49,410 bases of DNA, from contig CALAXT010000009.1 of the NCBI GenBank assembly GCA_937895435.1, positions 1 through 49,410 of the forward strand, given 5' to 3'. Positions 43,576-49,410 of the stretch are shown here, one piece after another. The number at the start of each line of letters is the position of its first letter. The first letter of the stretch is position 1. The translations under genes were made by a program, and so were the position numbers. The notes under the pieces are model-generated. The model saw only the letters and a list, made by a program, of their open reading frames with translations, was not told where the DNA came from and ran no database searches. This DNA comes from an uncultured Paracoccaceae bacterium (GTDB taxonomy: Bacteria > Pseudomonadota > Alphaproteobacteria > Rhodobacterales > Rhodobacteraceae).

Positions 43576-45585
43576 TCATGCATGGTCGCGCAGCACGCTC
43601 CATGAGTGTTCGCGAACGCGAATCATCGCATCATTTTCAAAGGCTTCCAGCTTGGCCCAAAGGTGATAATGCGTGGCATCCGACCACATGCGTGCATAGG
43701 TTTCTGTGCGTACAGACCAGCCATCCCTCTCTAACGTTTCGGTCCAATGGGTCTGACCTTCGGCGCTAAGCGGATCATCGGGGCTGATCTGCCACCGCTC
43801 GCGTGCGATGGATCCCGTGATCAGGCCATGGTCAAGATGTTCAGCCGCACCAAAATCATCAGTGATGATCAGGCTGACCTTTCCAGTATGGTGGTCCACT
43901 TCACTGCGCCGCTCATGGCTTTCGGGCCGAATTTCGCGCAATTTCTCGGGTACTGCGGACTCGGGCATGGGAAAGCTGCATTCATCGCCCACCTGATCAG
44001 ACGGCCTGATCGGCAAGCTTATCCCCCCACCTGCCAGTGTCAGCGTCACACGTTCTGGCGCGGGCCAGATCAGTGGCCAATAGGCCGATGACACCGCCAA
44101 CCGCAGCCGATGCCCCGCTGGCAAACGATAGGCGATATAGTCCAGCCGCAGGTCCACATCGACATATTCGCCCGGCACCAAGGGCATAGGATCTGACTGG
44201 CTGTCGCGCTGGGCGAGGTTTAACACACCATACGTTATGCGGGTCGAAGCACCATCTGGGTGAACATGGTTCAAACGCACAGCGATCTGGCCCAGCGGTT
44301 TGTCAGTTGCCAACCGCAGCCGCACAACGGGGGCACCAACGATATCCATGGCACTGTCACATTGCATATCAAAACAGGCAGACATCGCATCATCAACGCG
44401 CTGATCGCCGGGCATTTCTGGCCCAAGCCAAATGGCACAATATTCGCCACCTTGCATGCCACAATGCTGCGGCGATGACAGCGTGACCGCAATTTTTTGT
44501 GCAATCGGCCCCAGCGCCGCAGGCCCGCTGATATGAAATTCTTGCGGCTGAATCGCGGGGCTGGGCCAGTTTTGTTCTGAAATCCAGCGCCCGGGGCGGT
44601 GATCGTACCATGCAGCCGGGCGCACGCCATCCATCAGATAAGCGCGCAATGCAGGATCATCTTGCACCCCCGTATCCAATCCTTTGAGCCAATGATCCCA
44701 CCACCGCAGCGCCTCTTGCAAAAAGCCAATACGGGGTTCGGGCACCGCGAAATGCGGGTATTTGTGGACCCAAGGCCCGATGATCCCTTTGACAGGCGCC
44801 TGTAGATTTTCCACCAAGGCGGGCACGGCATTTTTATAAGAATCGCCCCACCCACCAATCGCCAAAGTTGCTGCCTTGATCGCGGGATAATTTTCACAGA
44901 CCGATCCATGTTTCCAATAGGCATCACGGCGCTGATGGCGCAGCCAAAGCTCTGGCAAAAACGGCTCTTTATCCAGCCTGTCCATCCACATTTGCCGCCA
45001 ACTATTGCCGCGCAATGCTGGATCTGGCGGGCGCGAGGAATAGGCCCACATTGTAGCACCCCACCCCAAATTTTCATTCAAAAGACAACCACCCTTAAAG
45101 TGGATATCGTCGTTGAACCGATCGACAGTCGAGCAAAGCGTGATGATCGCCTTTAACGCGGGCGGCTGCAGAGCGGCCACTTGCAGGCTGTTAAATCCCC
45201 CCCAGCTGATGCCCATCATACCCACCGCACCGTTTGACCAAGGCTGCGCAGCGATCCAATTGATGACATCGCAGGCATCCGCCAGTTCTTGTGGGGTGTA
45301 TTCATCCTCCATCAAGCCATCACTGTCGCCATTGCCGCGCATATCAACCCGAAAACAGGCATACCCGTGGCCCGCAAAATAAGGATGCGTCAGCGCATCG
45401 CGCGCGGTCGTACCATCGCGTTTGCGATACGGCAAAAATTCAAGAACGGCAGGCACTTTTAACGAAAAATCGCGGGCGGCCTGTGGCATCCAAACCCGGG
45501 CTGACAGCCTGCATCCATCAGGAAGCGTGATGCCTAAATCAGGATCTTCATGCACCTGATGGGGAAAATCTGTCACGGTTTTCAT
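43576..45585 (-). CDS. CocE/NonD-family (X-Pro dipeptidyl-peptidase-like) hydrolase
   Basis: A 669-residue serine hydrolase. The N-terminal S15 alpha/beta domain shows LPDGCRLSARVWMP, VDMRGNGDSDG and the nucleophile in MGISWGGFNSLQVA (near residue 127); the acid and base residues are around GGWGDSYKNAV and GPWVHKYPH. The C-terminal jelly-roll domain (about 370-540) matches X-Pro peptidase/CocE, and a further 130 residues follow. The family acts on proline peptides, glutaryl or ester substrates. AAAGGGCCACC precedes the ATG at 45585. It lies 100 bases before the binding-protein gene on the same strand, so the product may process what the transporter imports. Confidence 0.9.
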   Translation of the reverse strand: MKTVTDFPHQVHEDPDLGITLPDGCRLSARVWMPQAARDFSLKVPAVLEFLPYRKRDGTTARDALTHPYFAGHGYACFRVDMRGNGDSDGLMEDEYTPQELADACDVINWIAAQPWSNGAVGMMGISWGGFNSLQVAALQPPALKAIITLCSTVDRFNDDIHFKGGCLLNENLGWGATMWAYSSRPPDPALRGNSWRQMWMDRLDKEPFLPELWLRHQRRDAYWKHGSVCENYPAIKAATLAIGGWGDSYKNAVPALVENLQAPVKGIIGPWVHKYPHFAVPEPRIGFLQEALRWWDHWLKGLDTGVQDDPALRAYLMDGVRPAAWYDHRPGRWISEQNWPSPAIQPQEFHISGPAALGPIAQKIAVTLSSPQHCGMQGGEYCAIWLGPEMPGDQRVDDAMSACFDMQCDSAMDIVGAPVVRLRLATDKPLGQIAVRLNHVHPDGASTRITYGVLNLAQRDSQSDPMPLVPGEYVDVDLRLDYIAYRLPAGHRLRLAVSSAYWPLIWPAPERVTLTLAGGGISLPIRPSDQVGDECSFPMPESAVPEKLREIRPESHERRSEVDHHTGKVSLIITDDFGAAEHLDHGLITGSIARERWQISPDDPLSAEGQTHWTETLERDGWSVRTETYARMWSDATHYHLWAKLEAFENDAMIRVREHSWSVLRDHA

Positions 45586-45725
45586 GGTGGCCCTTTCGTA
45601 CAGTAGGCCCATCGGGGATCAGCCAGGCCAAGCTGTCAAGCCCTGAGCCACGTAAAAAACATGGCGGGCCAACCCTGCGCGCTGTATCAATGGGTGCAAA
45701 AGAAGCAGCGAAAGGTGTAGCGAAT

Positions 45726-47252
45726 ATGACCACCGACATTTCTGGTGCTTTGCCAAATATCTTGATTGTGATGGCAGATCAGCTGAGCGGCACGTTTTTT
45801 CCAGATGGGCCAGCTGATTGGCTGCACACGCCCCATTTGCGAGCCTTGGCGGCACGCTCGGTCAGATTTGCCAATGCTTATACCGGCTCACCACTTTGTG
45901 CGCCGGGACGCGCCAGTTTCATGTCGGGGCAATTGCCTTCGCGCACGGGGGTTTACGACAACGCAGCAGAATTCGTGTCATCAATCCCAACCTATGCACA
46001 TCATCTGCGTCGGGCAGGGTATCAAACGTGCCTGTCAGGCAAGATGCATTTTGTTGGCCCCGATCAACTGCACGGATTTGAAGAACGCCTGACCACTGAT
46101 ATTTACCCCGCCGATTTCGGCTGGACACCCGATTACCGCACACCCGGCGAACGGATTGATTGGTGGTACCACAATCTGGGGTCAGTCACTGGCGCTGGCA
46201 CCGCTGAAATTACCAACCAACTGGAATATGATGACGATGTCGCCCATCAGGCCGTGGCCAAGCTTTATGATCTGTCACGCGGTCAAGACCCACGACCATG
46301 GTGCCTGACGGTCAGCTTTACACATCCGCACGACCCCTATGTTGCGCGGCGCAAACATTGGGATCTTTACAACGATTGCGCCCATCTGTCCCCAGATTAC
46401 GCCCCAATCGACTATGATGCGCAAGATCCCCACTCCAAACGGCTGATGGATTCGTGCGACTGGCGCGCGTTTGACATCACCCCTGATCATGTCGCCCGCG
46501 CCCGACAAGGATATTTTGCCAATATCAGTTACATCGACGAAAAACTGGGTGAGCTGATCGCCACGCTCAAGGCAACAAGGCAAGACGCGATTGTTATCTT
46601 TGTGTCAGACCATGGTGATATGCTGGGTGAGCGTGGGCTCTGGTTTAAAATGAACTTTTTCGAAGGCGCCGCCCGTGTGCCGCTGATGATCTACGCCCCC
46701 GATCTGGCCCCTGCACTTGTGAAAACGCCGGTTTCAACAATCGACGTCACACCAACGCTGTGCGATCTGGCAGGGATCTCAATGGCCGACGTGATGCCGT
46801 GGACAGATGGTGAAAGCCTGATGCCGTTGGCACAAGGCAGCACACGCGAAACACCCGTGGTCATGGAGTATGCCGCCGAAGGCTCTTGGTCGCCATTGGT
46901 TGGTCTGCGTCAGGGGGATTGGAAATATATCGCCTGTGCGTTGGACCCAGAATTGCTGTTTAACCTGAAAGATGACCCACAAGAACGCGTGAACCGCGCC
47001 ACCGATCCCACCTGCAGGGAGATTTGCGCCCGATTTCGCACAATGGCCGCAACGCGCTGGGATCTAGCGGGATTTGACGCGGCGGTGCGTGAAAGCCAAG
47101 CCCGGCGTTGGGTGGTTTACCCCGCATTGCGTCAGGGCGGCTATTATCCATGGGATTATCAGCCCCTGCAAAAAGCCTCAGAACGATATATGCGCAACCA
47201 TATGGATCTGAATATCTTGGAAGACGCCAAGCGGTTTCCACGCAGCGAATAG
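45726..47252 (+). CDS. betC: Choline-sulfatase
   Basis: A 508-residue type I sulfatase. The formylglycine site is Cys58 in CAPGRAS (CxPxR, Arg62), to be oxidised by a maturase encoded elsewhere. Metal residues are in MADQLSGT and VSDHGDMLGERG. Long runs such as SSIPTYAHHLRRAGYQT, WTPDYRTPGERIDWWYHNL and ESQARRWVVYPALRQG are diagnostic of BetC. It releases choline from choline-O-sulfate, an osmolyte and sulfur source for marine bacteria. I chose the ATG at 45726, preceded by AAAGGTG, over an in-frame ATG at 45690. It is divergent from the CocE-like gene and has no betA, betB or betI beside it. Confidence 0.96.
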   Translation: MTTDISGALPNILIVMADQLSGTFFPDGPADWLHTPHLRALAARSVRFANAYTGSPLCAPGRASFMSGQLPSRTGVYDNAAEFVSSIPTYAHHLRRAGYQTCLSGKMHFVGPDQLHGFEERLTTDIYPADFGWTPDYRTPGERIDWWYHNLGSVTGAGTAEITNQLEYDDDVAHQAVAKLYDLSRGQDPRPWCLTVSFTHPHDPYVARRKHWDLYNDCAHLSPDYAPIDYDAQDPHSKRLMDSCDWRAFDITPDHVARARQGYFANISYIDEKLGELIATLKATRQDAIVIFVSDHGDMLGERGLWFKMNFFEGAARVPLMIYAPDLAPALVKTPVSTIDVTPTLCDLAGISMADVMPWTDGESLMPLAQGSTRETPVVMEYAAEGSWSPLVGLRQGDWKYIACALDPELLFNLKDDPQERVNRATDPTCREICARFRTMAATRWDLAGFDAAVRESQARRWVVYPALRQGGYYPWDYQPLQKASERYMRNHMDLNILEDAKRFPRSE

Positions 47253-47353
47253 CCAGAACCGCGCGCAAGTGTTAAGAATTGGTAACTGTTGATTTGCTAT
47301 GGCTTTGCAGGTCCGGGCGGCTGGCCCGATGCGTGCAAAAGGGATCATAGATA

Positions 47354-49410
47354 ATGAACAAGGCAATTACCGACGGGCTAACACTGATGCCGCTGCCCTT
47401 TGCGTCTGGGTTGGCGCTTTGGTCAAGCGAAGATGGAACGCCCGGCGCAACGACCTATGCCGAGCTGGCCACCGCGGCCCTTGTGCCCGCCGATCAAGAT
47501 TTTGGCGATTGTCTGGAAATGATAAAGGTCAGCGCCACACAAAAGCTGCGCTATATGGGCGAGACGCCGATTGTTCCAGGCTGTTATCTGCGTGTCAAAG
47601 TGAAGATCAAAGCGATTTCAGGGCCGCTGTGTTCGGTGCGGATTGCCGCTTGGGCAGGATCAAACAGCACCAAAAACGTGTCTGTGCCACAAACCGGGCC
47701 AACCGTTGATCTGACGGCTTATGGAAAGATTGAAACACTGGAACTGATCATCGGCTCTGGCCCCCGCAAAGGGGTTGATCTGGTCTGGGGCACGACCCCT
47801 GTGTTGGCACATTTTGGGTTGGATTTGACGGGCGCAAACACCGCCGTCGTGCGAATTGCCAACATTGAAATCGCAGATATCACATCGGCATTTCATCGCA
47901 CCATGATGGATTGGGTGGATGTGGTCGATTATGGCGCGGTGGGCGATGGTCAGACCGATTGCATCCACGCCTTTCGCGCCGCCGAAGACGCAGCCAATGG
48001 CCGATCAGTCTTGATCCCGGATGGCCAGTATTATTTGTCAGAGAACATGACATTTACCGGGATTGTGCGATTTCAAGGCACGGTCGTGATGCCCGCAAAC
48101 AAACGCTTGGCGCTGACCCGCAATCTTGATCTGCCAACCTATGCCAAAGCCTTTGGCAACGAGATGGAGGGCTTTCGCCGCGGATTTCAAGCACTTATGG
48201 GCTTTTCAGATAACGTCAGCTTTGATCTTTGCGGCCGCCGAGTGGATGTAAATGCGCCATTCGATATGTCTGAACTCGCAGGGGACATGACGTTTTTTGC
48301 AATACGCCGGGTGATTTGCAACGGCCAGTTTTATGCACAAGACTCAACCGCATGGAACAACCAAACCGTCACTTCGCGCGCGCGCTATTCGTCTGACACA
48401 CCAACAACCCTGAGCAACGTTCAGAATATCGAAAATGTGCCCGTCGGCGCGCTGGTCACAGGCAACGGTGTCGGACGCGAGGTCTATGTGCGTGAAAAAG
48501 ACGTGGCGGCTGGTACAATTACGCTGAATTTGCCGCTGTTTGATGCCCCCGGCAACCAAATCTACACCTTTACCCGATTCCAATATCTTTTTGATTTCAG
48601 CGGGTTCAGCAATCTGAGCAAATTTGAATTCAAGGATGTGGACCTTCAGTGCAACGGCCATTGCAGCACAATTATGCTGGCGCGAGGCGGGAACATTTTT
48701 CGGGTTAGTGACTGTGTATTCACAAAACCGAAAGATCGGGCCATCACGTCTATCGGGTCGGGGTGTCAGGGCATGCATGTCGACAACACCCATTTCATTT
48801 CACCCGAGCAGGAAATCAGAACCCAAGACCGCATCAGTCTGGTGCTGAACGCAAATGCAAATGACGTAAAAATACGTAATAATTTGGTTGCGCGCTTTGG
48901 AAATTTTGCAGTCTTGGCTGGGAGCGGCAACCAAATTCTGGGCAATCACTTTTATCTGGGCGACAATGAAACAGATGGATTGCGTCGGGCGGGGCTGATC
49001 ATTACGGCGATCACCCCCAAAACGACCATCACCGGAAATTATGTCGATAACTGCTTTATCGAGTGGTCAAACGAACATGACCCAAACCCCGGGTTTAATG
49101 ATGAATATTCGTTTGGCGAAATGACAATCACCGGCAACATATTTACCGCCAATGATGTAGCCTCATGGTTTAATTTTCTGGTGATTGCCCCAAAAGGGTC
49201 GGGGCATTTTGTCCGTGGTTTGACCATCACTGATAACGCGTTTCGCACCTATAACGGCTGGATTGACCGCGTCGATGGGGTCGATACGTCTTATGCCGGG
49301 TTGAATTATGACCGCACCACGAACCTGACCATGACTGGCAATGTGTTCAATAGCATTAAGCAAGTTTCCGGCACACCAATGATGTTGGCCCATGTACAAA
49401 ACACCGCCGC
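47354..49410 (+). CDS. Right-handed beta-helix (GH28-related/pectate-lyase-like) protein, partial
   Basis: At least 685 residues; the frame is open to the window edge, so the 3' end is missing. An N-terminal region of about 180 residues, rich in beta strands and reminiscent of a carbohydrate-binding or attachment domain, precedes a pectate_lyase_3-like start (VVDYGAVGDGQTDCIHAFRAA then VLIPDGQYYLSENM). The C-terminal half has parallel beta-helix coils with recurring TITGN-type turns (TTITGNYVDN, MTITGNIFTAN, LTITDNAFRTYNG, LTMTGNVFNSI). No signal peptide is visible. AAAAGGGATCATAGATA precedes the ATG at 47354, and an in-frame stop lies just before it. Family members may cleave or bind polysaccharide; catalysis is not proven here. 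Relatives in roseobacters often lie with exopolysaccharide genes. Confidence 0.85.
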   Translation, partial: MNKAITDGLTLMPLPFASGLALWSSEDGTPGATTYAELATAALVPADQDFGDCLEMIKVSATQKLRYMGETPIVPGCYLRVKVKIKAISGPLCSVRIAAWAGSNSTKNVSVPQTGPTVDLTAYGKIETLELIIGSGPRKGVDLVWGTTPVLAHFGLDLTGANTAVVRIANIEIADITSAFHRTMMDWVDVVDYGAVGDGQTDCIHAFRAAEDAANGRSVLIPDGQYYLSENMTFTGIVRFQGTVVMPANKRLALTRNLDLPTYAKAFGNEMEGFRRGFQALMGFSDNVSFDLCGRRVDVNAPFDMSELAGDMTFFAIRRVICNGQFYAQDSTAWNNQTVTSRARYSSDTPTTLSNVQNIENVPVGALVTGNGVGREVYVREKDVAAGTITLNLPLFDAPGNQIYTFTRFQYLFDFSGFSNLSKFEFKDVDLQCNGHCSTIMLARGGNIFRVSDCVFTKPKDRAITSIGSGCQGMHVDNTHFISPEQEIRTQDRISLVLNANANDVKIRNNLVARFGNFAVLAGSGNQILGNHFYLGDNETDGLRRAGLIITAITPKTTITGNYVDNCFIEWSNEHDPNPGFNDEYSFGEMTITGNIFTANDVASWFNFLVIAPKGSGHFVRGLTITDNAFRTYNGWIDRVDGVDTSYAGLNYDRTTNLTMTGNVFNSIKQVSGTPMMLAHVQNTA

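Noticed and set aside
47271-47286. CtrA box (TTAA-N7-TTAA) before the beta-helix gene
   Set aside because: The second half-site is TAAC rather than TTAA; it fits only loosely as an imperfect inverted repeat.

Overview
The window looks like a chromosomal segment of a marine Rhodobacteraceae (Roseobacter-group) alphaproteobacterium. The pointers are the housekeeping gene order (rsfS-rlmH-gpmI-envC-ctpA-rppH on one strand, leuC-leuD ... leuB on the other), moderate-to-high G+C, a cytochrome c2 of the Rhodobacter/Paracoccus type, and a full-length magnesium-chelatase large subunit BchH, which marks a bacteriochlorophyll-making (probably aerobic anoxygenic phototrophic) strain. No rRNA, CRISPR array, insertion sequence, integrase or prophage was seen; almost every base is in densely packed genes.

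Layout. 1-3.7 kb: tRNA-Arg, then on the minus strand a membrane protein (TVP38/TMEM64), a MerA/Lpd-like flavin disulfide oxidoreductase and an orphan sensor histidine kinase. 4.0-5.8 kb (+): rpmH, rnpA, yidD, ttcA. 5.8-9.1 kb (+): a degenerate-GGDEF/EAL protein and an FMN-binding glutamate-synthase-like protein. 9.1-12 kb (-): glutamine-synthetase-like ligase and class III aminotransferase, translationally coupled; then tRNA-Pro. 12-18.6 kb (-): DMT permease, leuB, a PepSY/cytochrome b561 pair, a secreted EEP-family nuclease/phosphatase, leuD and leuC. 19-24.6 kb (+): rsfS, rlmH, gpmI, envC, ctpA, rppH, closed by a strong terminator.

24.6-31.4 kb (+): the most interesting part. bchH stands alone, with no other photosynthesis gene on either side within this window. 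Upstream are two perfect TGT-N12-ACA palindromes exactly 8 bp apart, the classic tandem PpsR/CrtJ operator. It is followed by dnaE2, a translesion polymerase preceded by a near-consensus alphaproteobacterial SOS box, apparently lacking its C-terminal OB-fold domain and without imuA/imuB beside it.

31.4-37.4 kb (-): FMN reductase, lytic transglycosylase, RNase R and DapE, then cytochrome c2 with a clear sigma-70 promoter. 37.5 kb (+): HSL-type esterase. 38.5-45.6 kb (-): a complete peptide-type ABC importer (binding protein, two permeases, fused double ATPase) behind a CocE/X-Pro-peptidase-like hydrolase, suggesting uptake and breakdown of peptides or amides. 45.7 kb (+): choline-sulfatase BetC, away from betA/betB/betI. 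47.4 kb to the end: a large right-handed beta-helix protein cut by the window edge.

Overall these are mainly ordinary core genes. The candidates for something less ordinary are the relocated PpsR-controlled bchH with its unusual leader, the truncated lone DnaE2, and the TVP38-oxidoreductase-kinase cassette.
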